Below are positions 26,946 to 40,520 of a stretch of 64,000 nucleotides of DNA, piece after piece (position 1 is the stretch's first letter; every line of letters starts with the position of its first letter). The DNA comes from Erythrocercus mccallii (lineage: Eukaryota > Chordata > Aves > Passeriformes > Dicruridae): positions 310,001 through 374,000 of the forward strand of contig VZRG01000351.1 of the NCBI GenBank assembly GCA_013397435.1. The letters are read 5' to 3'. Both the position numbers and the translations under genes were made by a program. The notes beneath the pieces were generated by a model. It was not told the origin of the DNA. It made no database searches and saw nothing but the letters and a program-made list of their open reading frames with translations.

Positions 26946-28346
26946 GACAATTTTTTATCAGTATTCAGTGTGACTGTACCCTGTTTTCTGTACCTGACAC
27001 TACTAACTTGTTGTTTCTATATTGTATTTTTCTCCCTTTTATTTACTGTAGATGCAATATCCAAGATTTACTAGGCCAGGCTACAGTGCGGAACACACAG
27101 AGTGCTCACATGCAAGACTGAATTTAAGTATTAATTATGTATTTTTATCTGATTAAGTTACATTCCTAAAAGGATTGTAACTATGACTGTGACACTATTG
27201 TTCCATTAATAATTGAAGATAAACTTCCCACAAAGAAAAATGAGCCCTTTGCTTTCCATAAGGAAAAAAGAAATGCTATTTCATGGACATCCAAAACTGT
27301 GGATAAAGTTTCACATAATATATGCAGAGAAAACTTCTCAGTTCATAGTGGTAGACAGTACTAAGAAGCACAACAGCATGCAACAAGCTAATCATAAAAA
27401 TTATTTCAGTGTAGGTTTCAAGACTAAAAAATTCTGGAAAGATTTTTGGCATTAAGAAATGTGAAAACGCAGAAAACAAGGAAAAATGCTTTTCAAGGCT
27501 GATTCTGAAGGAACAAAAAGCACACAATGGTATTATTCATATAAATCACTTCTGACAGGAAATTAATTATTGTAGTTTTCCAAGATTTACCCATAGATAA
27601 AATAATAACCTCGGGGTGAGTGTTGTGCACTACCAGCAATTTATTACTTTTTTCAACAGAGAAAACAGTTAGAAGATTTTGCTGAAAAGGACATATTTCT
27701 ATCTGTGGGCAGTGATGCCTTAAGCCATGGAAATACCAAAATATTTTTCTCATTTCTTTACAGATGAACTAGGAAAAACCTATCATCTACTTGATTTTTG
27801 TGTAGAAAGTAATGAAACTGTAGTAGAAATCTTTGAAAACACAACAAGTTTACCAAAATTGATGATTTGGCCTTCATCCATGCATTATTATTTGCAATTG
27901 ATAAGGTAATACTAAATTCAATGCACATCCCTTTCCCTACAATCTAATTAGCAAAAACTTTTTCCAGTCACCTGGCCAGTTCACGAAACACATGCAATGG
28001 CAAACATCCTTCAGTCCTGAGGATGTAAATCCAGCAATTTTCTTATTCTCCTGCAGAGTTTTTGAATTATAGGATGTATTTCATTCTGCAAGCTTTAACT
28101 ATGTAAACATCTTGTCAAATGCCTCCACAAATCATGCGTTTTATAACTTGCAGATAAATATATCTTAACACTTTCCTTAGGATTTTCTAGAAATAAGAAG
28201 ATGGGGGATAAGAGAACACTTCTGTGAAAAACTATTTATTAGCCAATCAGAGTAGCTTAGCTGGTGGTTTGTTGCTTTTTTTATTTTTTCTAAATCATTA
28301 TCTTGTATATGGCACATTCAGTGAAAGTTAATTCCTGGGGAAAAAA

Positions 28347-28383
28347 CAAACAAACAAACAAACAAACAAACAAACAAACAAAC
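28347..28383. repeat. (CAAA)n microsatellite
   Basis: About nine CAAA units are followed by CAACAACAAC and poly-A. It is in intron 6, and on the transcribed strand it is a TTTG repeat. Confidence 0.95.
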
Positions 28384-29673
28384 AACAAACCAACAACAAC
28401 AAAAAAAAACCTTAACAAAACAGTCTTGGGTCCTAAAAACAAATTAAGGCAAACTGAAGACCCAAACCACTTCAATCCACCATATATTTTTAAAAAATTT
28501 AAAAAGACAAATTCACATTTTGATTCAAGGAACATAACCTGATACAGCTGCTCTGTCTGAAAAGAGACCATCATTTTAGTAAAGTGTAATTATCAACCAA
28601 AGGTTGAATCTTTGTAAATGATGCTAGGTGGGTATCGGTACTAGGAATCATGGACACAAAGGGGAGATTAAAATATATGCTGGGTTTCAGAATTCTTCTC
28701 CTAAGAAATGCTCTGATAGTCTAAAGACTGACAATACATACCATTTAAAAAATAATACAGCACTTATGATAGCTGAAATGGATATTCTAGAGACTAAAAT
28801 GTACATCTGGGAAAAAAAAAACCCCTAACATATTGTCTGAAATAAAAGGCTTGTATTTTTTTCCTTTGGTATCCCCTAATGCCATGCAAAAAAGTGGTCA
28901 CCTATTTTCATTGTAAACAAGAAGTACAAAGCTGCTACCTAACCACATGCGAATTACAGTATCTTAAGGAGAAGACCATATTTGCTTAACCTTTTTTCTT
29001 TAATCAATCAAACCTAATTTATTCAAGATTTATTCAAAGCTAAATTTGAATTGTTCAGTAGGAGAGACATAGTCTTAAAGCGAGAGTGACAAGAGATAGA
29101 CATCACATAACGTGAATTACCAATAATTTTTTGGTTAAGAGCTCCATTCATAAATTTCTTGTTAGCACACTTTCTGCCACTTTCCTTCATATTTCCACTC
29201 TTGGATAATGTTTTTCCTTGGGCATTTAAAACCAAACAGTTCTCTACAGTAGTCACAGGGCTCCTAACAAGACTTTTCAGCAAATATGAAGTCCACGTTA
29301 TGGCGTCTAATTCAGCAGACCACTTAATCACATCACATTTGCATGTTCAAAAGTCAGTTTTGGCTATTCAAGTATTAATGCAGTGGATGGAAATGTGGAG
29401 GTGACTTCTAAACAGTCTGCAATTATTTTATATAGATAATCTGAACAGATGGTTTATACAGCATTCCATAATCCTTGTGAAATTTCACAACTCATTTTAC
29501 AGACTGCTGTTTTCTTTAAGTGACACAGAAAGAGTCCAAAAAAATGACCACGGTTTTATTTTGGAATGCTCATGCAATTTTTCAATATCCATTTTAAAAT
29601 TTCTTCTAACAGTAAAAAAATCATGGTCCGTTATTTGTCAGGTGGTTTTAATAACTACATAAGATATCTCACA

Positions 29674-29700
29674 CTTTCATTCATTTTCATTGAATGAAAG
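29674..29700. repeat. Perfect inverted repeat, 10-base arms
   Basis: CTTTCATTCA (29674-29683) and TGAATGAAAG (29691-29700) are exact reverse complements around a 7-base loop. It lacks the GC content and U-tract of a bacterial-type terminator and sits deep in an intron, so it is probably incidental. Confidence 0.85.
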
Positions 29701-32700
29701 AACATAATAGCCTAATTTTTATCTTATTTTCTGGGAAATTCTTGTAAAATAACAAGCTAGAATTCAAGAGTTTATCTCTCTGTTCTTTCTTGAATACCCA
29801 GGAGCTTGATCACTACCCTTCATCTCTTTTTATCTTTTCCTGAAGATGAATGATCTTCAAGTACTGCAGCTCTTATTATTATGCACTGGTGTTATTACTT
29901 TGTGCTATTGCCCAGTGTCATAGGATGATTTACTTTAGCAGATAGCGTGCATGAAAAAAATTAATCATTTTCATTTTTTAACATGACAAAGACAGAACTT
30001 TGGGTTACTTTCCATAATTTATATCATCATTCAATCCTTTCCTCTTTGTGGTATCAGGATTAATGTTAGGGCCCATGCTATTCTATTTGTCTGAAGTAGC
30101 TTACTTCAGGGTTTTTCTTTCTGTTACTGAGCTGTTCAAAACTCATTAATCCCTTTTGATGTCAAAGAGCTATGCAAGGTGTGTAGGAGTGCTCACCAGC
30201 ACCATTTAAGGGAAAGTTTTTGTCGTTTCTGAGCAGATTAGAGAAGGCTGAGAGCTCCAAGTTAAGCTCGTGACTGGGCATCATATTTTCCTAGAATTAT
30301 CTCTTTGTATTTGAGAGGAAAAAATCCATACACCCATTTAGCAAACTGCTGAAAAATAAACTGTCTGGCAAAATATCAAATGCAGTGTTTCTGAATTATG
30401 CTTAGAATGTATCAGGAGAAAGCACAAAACTTTAATTTATTGGGAATGTTTCACTCAGCCACACTGAATCAGTATTCTGTTTTATCTCAGCTCTAGGCAT
30501 TATTAAGGCAGAAAACAAATGGGAGAAAGAAGATAAAGGCCTCAGAGAAAGCAAACAAATGTAGGTCAACACAAAAAACTGAACTTATACTTACTCAGAG
30601 ATGGCAAAAAACTAAGTGAAATTATTTTAAAAATGCAATCAAAATCAAAGAAAAAGAAGCAAGCTTAAACAGTTCCTTTTAAGAGTGGGACACTTACTCT
30701 TCAAGCTTTTGTCTCTACAAGAATTAGTCAAAAAAAAAGATTACTATCTTAGATTGAAATGGTTAATGGGTAAACATTGCTAAAATCATTGGAGGACTTT
30801 TGTCCACTACAGAAAACTGCAAAGAAGCAGCTGTTCATCTATGGCCATCAAAGCCCACCCCTCACCAAATACACCTACTAACTGGAATTTGGATTGTGAC
30901 TGGAACTTGAGATAAGGTAAAGGGTGCGCTATTGTCCAATCATCCCACCTCTGGGGAGAAGAATGTATCCACGAGTAATACTGGAAGAAATACTGGAATG
31001 CTAAAGGCTCAGACATCCAGGGGGCAATCTGCCAGTGTGCAAAGTACACACCCAAGTGCAGAGGGCTGCCTGGGCAGTATCAGGGACACTCACATGTGCC
31101 TGGAGGACTCACCTCTGCTGATGGGCCGTAATGGGCCATATTGAACTAAACTGCACTGGCATAATAGGCACCTGTAAGGACTTAGACCATCAAAGACTCC
31201 TGAAGTATCCCCTGACTCACAGTGAACATATATATATACACACATGTTTAGAGACACTTATTATTCAGTGTTTTTTCACTCTAATCTGCCCCCAGGGATT
31301 TATTAACAACATCAGTTACCCTTGCCTTCTAGGGCAGGATGTAATTTAGACTTGATATATCATTTATACATAATCTCAGGTGAGAGTAATTCCAGTTTGG
31401 AGACCAATTTTTGGATCAACGGCAGCTACACGCTTATACTGAACAGATAAACTGCAGAGAAAGATAGCACAAGACAGGGAATGAACACTTGCTGCCATGT
31501 GTACTGTAACCAACAGTCTCCAGATCTGCCATTTCAACAGCATTTTTGATCTGTGTAAGAAAGAAGCACCTGACTTGCTGTTTCTTTTTGAAGTGAGGCA
31601 CTAATTACATTTAAAAGACCTGTCTCCAGCATGCAGTTCAGAAGAGATTTTGTATCGCACTGCATTGTATGGTAACCAATAGAAATTGAATTTAACACAA
31701 CACAAAAATATGTATATTTTTACCTAGAGAATTCAATTTCATTTGGTTAGTCAAGTCTGCATTTTTCTAAAAGCAATTCCAACAGAGGGCAGTACTCCCA
31801 ATGAACTACTCTTGTAATTTACTGCCATTCCCAGAGAGAGTTAGGCACAGTGTTTCTATATTCTTTGTGAGATATCAACAAGTCCTGAGGTCACAGGCTA
31901 CAGAATCACCTAATAAAGGCATGTAAACAATCAAAAGAGCATAGGGTAGAAAATACCCTGCTATGGATGTTGTGTTTCCTTAGTAATACTGCAGGAAATT
32001 TGCTGAGAAAAAGTTGTGAAAAATCATCAGCTATTAATGAAAGACTTGATTACTACTGTTAAATGTAGTATCATATAAAAGCACAATGAAACAGTATAAC
32101 ATCCTATATTCATTAATTTTATTTTCAATAATTTTTCAAAAACAGATTTTAAATAAGATTTGACCAAGAGTGGAAGTAACATTAAAAAAAGGGATCTTTG
32201 CCTGTCTAGTCTGGTTGAGTCTCCCAAGGCAAACACAGCTGTTGTTGTGCATTACTTTTCTTTCTTAGGTCTTAAAAGGATTTTATTGTCTCAGCTTTGC
32301 AACACAAGCTGTACATTTGTTAGGAAGAATATTACCTTATTATGTCCACATTTTAGCAATGAATTCTTCACTATAAAGCCTATCTAGTGTTCAAATTCAC
32401 CTAAACATTTCCATTGTAGTAACTTTAATACAAGGCTGTAATTTAAATAATTTTATTGACAGTGTCTGTTATCACCTATTCACAAACCTGGAGCACAGGC
32501 TACAACTCCCACTTTTCCAAATGAGAAGCTTAAATGAGATGATAGGCGAAGTGGCAGTCTCCCTCTGTGCAAACAGACATGACAAGCTTCTGCTTGACTG
32601 GAACATTTCTGAAACAAAGTTCAGCCAGCAACTGCCAATTTCTTGAACTGAAAGCACTTTGCAAGAAGCACCAGTCTTAATTACACTTCATGCGCTTTGT

Positions 32701-33181
32701 CCAGTCAGCTATGGCACACACAGTTACAGTCTGTTGGAAGTTGTTGTTTTTTCCTATCAAATCCTTTGCCTGGGATTTCAGGAGTGTTGTCTGCAAGTCA
32801 GTCTAGGTGTAGGACATTCCCAACAACTTGCCATTTCCCTAGGTTTCTTAAACTGCAGGGTATCCTTGTTTCTCTTCCACGCAGGTTAGGTGTAGCCCAC
32901 TGGATTTCTCACACCTCAGATGAATACAGGATTATTTTTGGGACTACCTAAACAGCTTCCAGTTAGACAAGTCCAGCACACGTCTGAAAGATGGATTTTG
33001 CAGGATTTGGCTAGCTGTAATCGCCATATCTTATTTCCTATAGGTGAGTACAGCATATAAAACCAATTTGAGAGGTCTGCAATATTCACAGTTCTTTTTC
33101 AACATATTCAGGAAACCTGTTCTCATGCATAAATTTGCAATGGCTTAGTCTGGGTTTTTTGCATTTTTTTCTTAAGTAAAT

Positions 33182-33490
33182 ATCACAGAATCATCGAATG
33201 GCCTGGGTTGGAATGGACCTTTAAGAATATCTCGTTCCAACCTCCCCTGCCATGGGCAGGGGCACCTTCCACTAGACCAGGTTGTTCAAAGCCCCATCCC
33301 ATCAGGCCTTGGACACTTCCAGGGATGGAGCACCCACAACTTCTCAAGGCAATCTGTTCCTGTGCCTCACCACCCTCACAGTAAAGAATTTCTTCCTAAT
33401 ATCTAATCTAAATCTACCACCTTTCAGTTTGAAGCCATTCCCCCTTGTCCTATCACTACATGCCCTTGTAAATAGTACCACTCCAGTGTT
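33182..33490 (-). mobile_element. CR1 LINE 3' fragment
   Basis: The plus strand begins ATCACAGAATCATCGAATGG followed by GGGTTGGAA-type sequence, the reverse complement of the CR1 3' end. It continues through the familiar CCACTAGACCAGGTTG and CTATCACTACATGCCC blocks, then loses similarity near 33490. It lies in intron 6, 0.8 kb upstream (low side) of exon 6, in HOMER1 sense. The coding frame is fragmentary. Confidence 0.95.
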
Positions 33491-34328
33491 AAGTACACCT
33501 CCTTGATTTTTTCTAAGCTAACCTTTATTAACAAAAGTGATAAAGCTTCATCAAAGACATCTTTCTTTCACACATGTTACTTGTGCCTTCACTTTGCAGA
33601 GGAATGTGCCTTAAGCTATGACAAATTTATATGGATAAAGGTTGATAGGCTATACACTATAGAGAGTTACACGTGAAAAGAGAAGCAAAATTACATATTG
33701 AATACTTGTTTTCATAACTTACACTGCAACCTTGTATGTTATATTCCTTCCTCAAACATCGTCCTTCCTTCTCGCACTGTGAGCTAACTTTTGGTTTGTC
33801 AAATGATCTCTGCAAAATTTGCCATGAAGGCAACAGGACCTAGTCCCTTCTGTATGAAAATAGGTGTAGATCTCTACTTACATATAGCGACCTTGGTTTT
33901 CAGTCATGTTTGTGTTGTTGAGTCCATGTGCAAGGAAGACAGTAAGCTGTTCATCTTTGTTATATGAATGCATTACAATAAGGTTTCTTGAACTTAAGAG
34001 ATTTGATGTCAAATTTCTGAGGGCTTAAGTGCAGAAGGGACTGGACTTCAACACTATGGACAATGTCATGAAATAGATGTGATGGCATCAAATAAAGAGT
34101 TAAAGCTGCCAAACATGTCCTAAGGTTTGATAACTTCTTGCAACAATAACCTTTGGAGAAAAAGAAGTCCTACAAAGCAAATAATTTCCAACTGGAGGAA
34201 AAGCTTTTAAAGAAATAATCAATTTCTGTCTCTGAAGCTGCAACAGTAAACTTGTTTTACTTGAAAATGAGTGAATACAGTCACTAGTACTTGCATCTCA
34301 AGGATCCTGGCCATTTGCCTTGACTTAC

Positions 34329-34485
34329 CCGCTTATGAAGGCGTTCTGCTTCCTCCTGATATGCAGCAAGTTGCTGTTTCCATTGTTTCACATTGGCAGT
34401 GGACTCCAGCAGGGCTGCAGTGAGCTTAGCATTATTACCCTTGAGCGTGGCCAGTTCTGCCTCCCAGTGCTTGCTGATTGTCGAA
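34329..34485 (-). CDS. HOMER1: HOMER1 exon 6 (start of coiled coil)
   Basis: The exon follows a TGTGCAG acceptor and its first base completes the serine codon split with exon 5. It then reads S-T-I-S-K-H-W-E-A-E-L-A-T-L-K through A-Y-Q-E-E-A-E-R-L-H-K-R, 52 full codons in 157 bases, and ends at a consensus GTAAGT donor. It aligns to human Homer1 S-S-A-I-S-K-H-W to H-K-R with essentially one substitution (Thr for Ala). This segment opens the long coiled coil by which Homer1b/c form tetramers. I looked for an in-frame upstream acceptor that would add the 12-residue insert known from rodent Homer1c and saw none directly adjacent. Confidence 0.97.
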
Positions 34486-37400
34486 CTGCACAGACAAAAT
34501 GAGAAAGTTCAGAACTCACAAATCTTTTCCTTTATACTTTTTAAATGTCTTATAAAATTTTTTTAATATCCAGCAAAGAGAGAATTACACAATAAATAAC
34601 AATAACCAAATATGCTATTTGGTATATAACTAATATACCAATAGAATAACCAAATGAGAATCCAAATGCTCCAATCATCAAAACTATAAATTAAGGAAAT
34701 ATAGGTAATACCATTATTGAAAACAACATCTACCTTCCCAGTTCAACAGGGTATACCTATAAATAAAATGTTAAAGATTGTGAAAGCCACAACAGCTTCC
34801 CAGAAGCAACAGCACACAATTCAAGAACATGGATATGATTAGTCACTCTTTTAATATATGTGCATTGAATGGAAGTGCTTTTTTAATCCACTATTTTATT
34901 AAATGTGTTGTAGGAAAATATTTGTCATTGACTTGATTAAAGAGAGCTAATTGAGTGCTTTGGAAGTGCAGCTTTGTTGTCTTAATGTAAGTCTTCCATT
35001 CCTGAAATATACTTTCTTTATTAAATACTATATTTAATTTTTTCTTGCAAATTCAAAGAGCCTGAATTTCATAATATTGTTAATACGTTTTTCATCACTA
35101 ATATCAGCAAAGAGAGTAGAGATCATGTAGGATGTATATACTACCACTTTACTTCAAAGTGGAAGCTGATACTGAGGTTTACTGATGCAGCTTATAGACG
35201 AAAACTCCTGCTTACAATTTAGTTGTTCTCTTAGCAAAGACAGGGCTTTAATTTTCACAGGTAATTAGTCTGCCATCATCTGCAGACCAAATGCTTACAC
35301 TCAGTATGCAAGGGAAAAGTATCTCAGACACATCAGGTGAATGTATTATATGCATCATATGCAAATAGCTCATTAATGTGTACTCGGGTAATGCTAACAG
35401 CATGTGAGGTGCACACCTACATGGACAGTACATACAAAAAATAATTGATTTTGTTCAATTAGCTCACTATTAAAGGCATCAATGAAAACAAAAAATCTGT
35501 AACTCTGACCAAAATGATACTGTATGAAGAATTATTATATAGATTTAAATATACGTTAATAATATTAAATTAATCATAATTCATTACTATTTTGAATGTA
35601 AGTTTATAAATTTATTTGAACTTTGTACACATGTATAATGAAATATTCTGCCATCATTTTGTCCACTTAGTTTCTTTCTCCCACTTCCTTATGTAAAGTC
35701 CATCCCATCAAAGTACATTTCAAAAACATTATGACTCCTATAAATGCTCCTTAGGTGTTCAAAATTAACCAGACACCAGAAAACATTCATTATTATTCAG
35801 TCCACGTGTATTGTGTCACTAAAATATTATATTTGATTCTTCCATGGTCCATCATTTCCTTCCAAATAGTGCTTTGTCCCCTTGAACACGAATACAAGTT
35901 TCTCCTGAAGGGGAATACGCTCTAGCATTTAATGATACAACTAATTACAAGTTCACCACTGGAAATTTCTGATCTTAAAGGACTAAACAAAAATAGTGAC
36001 GATCCTACTTCCTCAGGGAACACAGACTCACATAATCGAGAAGATAAGCATGAATTTCTTTAACTATGTCCACTCTTCTGTTCCTCTGATCAGATTTAAG
36101 TTTCACTTACAGCAGCCCAAAAGATCAACAAATTTTATTAAAAGAATGCTCAAAACATCTAGTTCTTTAGTATATTCCTACTTCCTTCCTGATGTTCTGA
36201 TCCAACAAATATCCTATCCAGTGGTTTCATGAGAGTTCTATTTAGCAGTCCTGCAGGACTATTGGCAACTACCAGCTACCAGCAAATTGTTTATATGAGA
36301 CACTGATACTCTTACAAAATGCGCCTTACTACTCATCTTTGACCTCAGAAGATATATGCACACAAACTGATGTAACACAGCTGTATCTGAGACAGTCAAA
36401 GGCTGAGAACTCTTTGATCATTCATTATCCTAAAGAAGTGAAAGGATTTTTTTAAATCTAACAACGTGTATATCTACAATTATACCCTTCTATTCCATGA
36501 AGAACCCAGAAGTCAGACTCTCAGGTAGCAATGAGCAATAACATGAGGGTGATTTGTGGTGTGCATCCCTTCCATATTTTCCTTGTGCCTCTATACAGTG
36601 CCTCCCAAGAAAATAGCCAGGAGCTTTTATGTTATTCCTTGTATAATGGAATGTCAGTATGAAATATGAAGCATGTATTTTCTATTACTGCTATGGTTAC
36701 CCTAGTTCAAAAGCTGTATGGTTTCTTTGGATCTGGTTATTTTTCAATTGGTTATTTCCAACAGGAATGCATTGGTATTATTTCTCAGCTGTACTCTTTT
36801 ACCCTAAGAGATCTACATAGGCAGCAGGAACGTTGCTGTTGTAATACAGATGTGACTTGTTTATAGCATATACTGGGATTTTTTTTTCTACAAATAGTTG
36901 TTGCTGTATCTTCTACAGACTTTAATTAGTGTAGTTTTGTATTTGGTAATATACAATAACTTCCTAACTCTTTAGACTTACCCTCTTTCTTCTTAATGGA
37001 TATCACACTGGGAAACACAGTCCCAAAGGTGTGGATTTTTTTGTTTCATAAAATCATAATTTGATTAAAATAGCCCATAACCAGTCCTGGCTGTTCTGAC
37101 TTTCTTTTCTCAAATAGTTTCTTGAGATTAGGAAAAAAATAAAAAAGGGAAAATAAAAACAACAAAGAAGATAATGAAATTATGTTCTGTGGATTAGTTT
37201 GTTTAAAACTGGATTTATACTAATTACTTCAGAACCAGATGAAAGCACACTTACAGCAGGCCATTCTTAAGTTAGACTGAGAGTATCTGCATTGAAGCCT
37301 GAATCTGTAGAGCTACATTGGTTCAAATTTACCAACCCTTCCTGAGCAAACACTGGGAAACATATGATTTAGACAATGAAATTGTCCCTTGGAGGAGGAG

Positions 37401-37847
37401 ATGCTGAGGCTAACCCCTGTGAAAGGGAATACACAGATCAAGAAGATGACAGACACACATGGAAAGTGTAAAGGGTTCCCAGAAACTGCACAAGCATGTA
37501 GCCATAATTTTGATGGTGGAACAAGTGCACTACAGTCCCTTGGGAGAGGTACAGAAGAGCTGCACATACTCTTTCTCTCTGAAACCTTTTACTTAATTCC
37601 TGCCTGAAAGGCTTGCTGCTAAAAAGAATTGATTTTGCCCTCACTGCATTAGATTCTGTCATAAAAAATACATACACAGACCTGACAGGTTGTCTTAACA
37701 GTTGTAAATATCTAAACCTAATCTGAATCATCCCTCATGTGTTCTGAGACTATGTACTCTACAAAGCACTTGAAACATGTACACTTAGCGATCACACTGA
37801 TCCAAACAGTGTTTCTACCAGAGCACTTTCCAACTCTGCACTGTGGT

Positions 37848-37873
37848 GTATATAGACACTGTATATAGACACT
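37848..37873. repeat. Tandem duplication, 13-base unit
   Basis: GTATATAGACACT occurs twice back to back, exactly. It is in intron 5. Confidence 0.95.
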
Positions 37874-38310
37874 GAGGAGCACACAGTCATACACACTTGC
37901 AGTCCTGAATTCAACCCGCACACATGTTTTGTTTTCTTCTGAAAGCTATCCATGGCTTTGCTGGCAGTGTCACAATTTTAACAGTTATTTCTTGAAACCT
38001 GTCAGAATTAACATCACTGACTGCCTGACAGGCCCAAATTTTCAAGGCAATCCTTCAAAAAATAAACATTCTTAACACTCTGGCTTGTTGACTGTTTTTC
38101 AGCATGAAAAGCTGCACAAAAAGTTTTCAAAATACCCTAATAGAGAATAAAGCCTGGTCATTTCCCTCACGAAACTTCAGAACACCTGAAAACACAAGGG
38201 CAAGTTGTTTTGCATACATCCCATTGGTGCCAAATACAAGAGAGAGAAAGTGGTCCTCTATAGTATAATAGCAAATTATGAGTTTTATTTGCTTAACTAC
38301 CATGCCAATA

Positions 38311-38348
38311 CAAAAAGAAAAAAAAAAGAAAAAAAAGAAAAAAAAAGA

Positions 38349-38380
<32 letters not shown>

Positions 38381-38411
38381 AAAAGAAGAAAAAAAAAAGG
38401 AGGAAGAAAAA
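38311..38411. repeat. Poly-A/G low-complexity tract
   Basis: About 100 bases consist of A runs of 5-10 interrupted by single G, ending GGAGGAAG. On the transcribed (minus) strand it is a long T-rich pyrimidine tract, 3.8 kb upstream of exon 6. The long open frames crossing it on both strands are composition artefacts. Confidence 0.95.
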
Positions 38412-40465
38412 GCTTTCATAGCAGAGGTTTGGGTCTGACAGTGACAAGTCTTCATGGGATTTCAAGTGCTCTTTAGTGAGCAAAAGGTCAAAACTCTCCT
38501 GAATCTCCTGTCCTTGGTTCTGGCTGCAGTATCTGGCATATGTGTAACATCAGATGTGTCCACAGTCAGAACACCACATGGTGCCCCACTGTCAAGGCAA
38601 AGGATTCAAAATCAGATATTTAACATCTGTGACATCCAGAAATTCAAACACTTTCACAAAACACTCCTAGAAAAATTGCTGGCTGGTACCACTCAACCTA
38701 ACTGTGATACCCTCTGAAAATTGAAGTAGGAGTCAGTGATCTTCCTTCCGTACATTTAGGTATTCTGACCAATTAACATCAGGCCAATCTCCTTTCTAAC
38801 TGGGGATTAGTTACAAGCCCAGTAAGTCACTGAGGAATAGCTTTGGTATCTGTCCATCTGTGACCTGAATAGTGTGCCAGAGGCTATAAATGCATGATTA
38901 TCTTTCTCTGCAAAGTAGGTCACTTAAGGAAAATTAATCCGAAAAGCTCCAGTCACCACATTTAGCCAGTTGGAGAAGGCTTGCGAAGGGAAAGGGGGAT
39001 AAGCACACATTGATGAGTTCCATTCAGAATGAAGTTATTTTGAGAAATGCTTTCATGAAACAAGCAAACAAAAGCACTTCAAATTATGTTTCTGCTCTTT
39101 GAATCATTATTGCTTATTCACTGTTCACTTAGTTGAATGCAGTACCAACACTGTGAAACATGATTTAAGGTTTATTTCAGATTTATAGCAATAAAGTGTG
39201 CAAAGAATTCAACTTTATTAATATTTAGGTGGTTTAATATTGCATTCATTGCATAAAATTAATCAGTTTAAAATTTATTCTATAGCATAGTCATAGTTTC
39301 AAGGAACTACTGTTATTCAAGAGCAGGTAAATTATTTTCTTCAGGTGTCACTGCGATCTGCTCTGAAGGTGTGTGGTGAGCAATCCTGTCTTGGGACAGC
39401 AGATGTGAAGAGGAATTTGCCCAAGAAACGAGTACTTTCAAACATAAAATGTGGATTCTAGTATAATAAATAAGTCCATAAGACTTGACAAATACGAACA
39501 GAGCAGAGTCCTGGTAGCAGCTGCCCAGATCATAAATAGTGGCATGTGCTGGAAGCAGCCCAAGAGTCTGGTGGTGTGAGCATTATCAAGCAGAGGGAGT
39601 GGTATGTCAACCAGCTGGTAACAATGCATGAGCTGTGCTGGCAGCAAGGAGTGACCCCTTCTGACAGCTGGGCTGATAAGCCTTACAGAGCAGCTCTTCA
39701 TGCTCAACAAATCACAGGGACATTGTGAACCATTTGGTTCTGGTGCAGCAGCATCCAAGAGATCCACTGAATACAAAGCAATGCTTCTTCTCCTTGGAAG
39801 GGTAAGGCAAGTGTTTGGGTTTATGTAAAATTCCCTAGTGCATTTGGAAAGGAATCCTGTCCTTATAAAATGCCCCATATCAAGTAAGCTTCAGTTAATG
39901 CTGAAGACTGGAAGGGCAAGATCTCTGCAACAGCCTACGTTTGCTATTGCCTACATTCAAATGAGCTGACTGCTTGATTTGATGGAGATGTTGACTCTGC
40001 TGGTACAGCAAGGCATTGCAGCATCCCTCATGGCATTCCTAAAAGCTCACAAGAAACCTGCTCTCATTCACGCTGAAAATGAGACTATTCAGCTTATGTC
40101 CTGATGTAGAATTTTAAACAAGCAATTTGGGAATTACACTCCTTTTTTGAGATTTCAAAAAGCATCTTCTTTGGCCGTCTATTAAATATCTAAAACAACT
40201 TTTGTGATTGAAAGGATTTAAACCTGATGAGTTTGGGGAGTTCGTGCTTTTGCCAGTCCAAAGCACCATAAGCCCTCACTAATGATATGGAAATCTCTCC
40301 CTCTCTCGAATATTCAAAGCAATAGGGAACAGAAGGGAGTTTGGTCTACTATTAAATTATGGAGGAGGAGGAGTTCTATAATAAGCCAGAACTTGAAGAA
40401 AGAGCCATGGAGTGGACCAGGTTCTACCTCACCACTCCTGGAAGAGGCAAGAAAGAAAGGGTGCG

Positions 40466-40520
40466 AGTTGGTCTGCCATTTTTGCTTTCTCCCCTGCATG
40501 TAGGGGAAACCTCTGAATTT
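40466..40520 (+). repeat. Dispersed repeat copy 1 (unassigned family)
   Basis: A segment starting AGTTGGTCTGCC and ending CTCTGAATTT has a close relative at 44513. The first 24 bases are identical in the two copies; after a short divergent part, both share TGTAGGGG and CTCTGAATTT. I do not recognise the family. Confidence 0.7.

Larger units (their letters stand above)
21782..34328 (-). other. HOMER1: HOMER1 intron 6
   Basis: This 12.5 kb intron holds two CR1 fragments (25946-26945 and 33182-33490), a CAAA microsatellite (28347-28383) and a short perfect inverted repeat (29674-29700). The remainder is unremarkable AT-rich sequence in which I see no exon. Confidence 0.88.

Noticed and set aside
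30830..31130. Possible solo LTR around the mixed-composition segment in intron 6.
   Set aside because: No clear TG...CA ends, target duplication or paired copy could be found by eye.
34486..34525. Alternative acceptor before exon 6 that would add the 12-residue Homer1c insert.
   Set aside because: No AG lies 36 bases upstream. The nearest upstream AG gives a 29-base, frame-breaking extension.
38127..38483. 118-codon open frame on the minus strand rich in Phe, and the Lys-rich frame on the plus strand.
   Set aside because: Both are products of the A/G low-complexity tract; no protein-like composition outside it.
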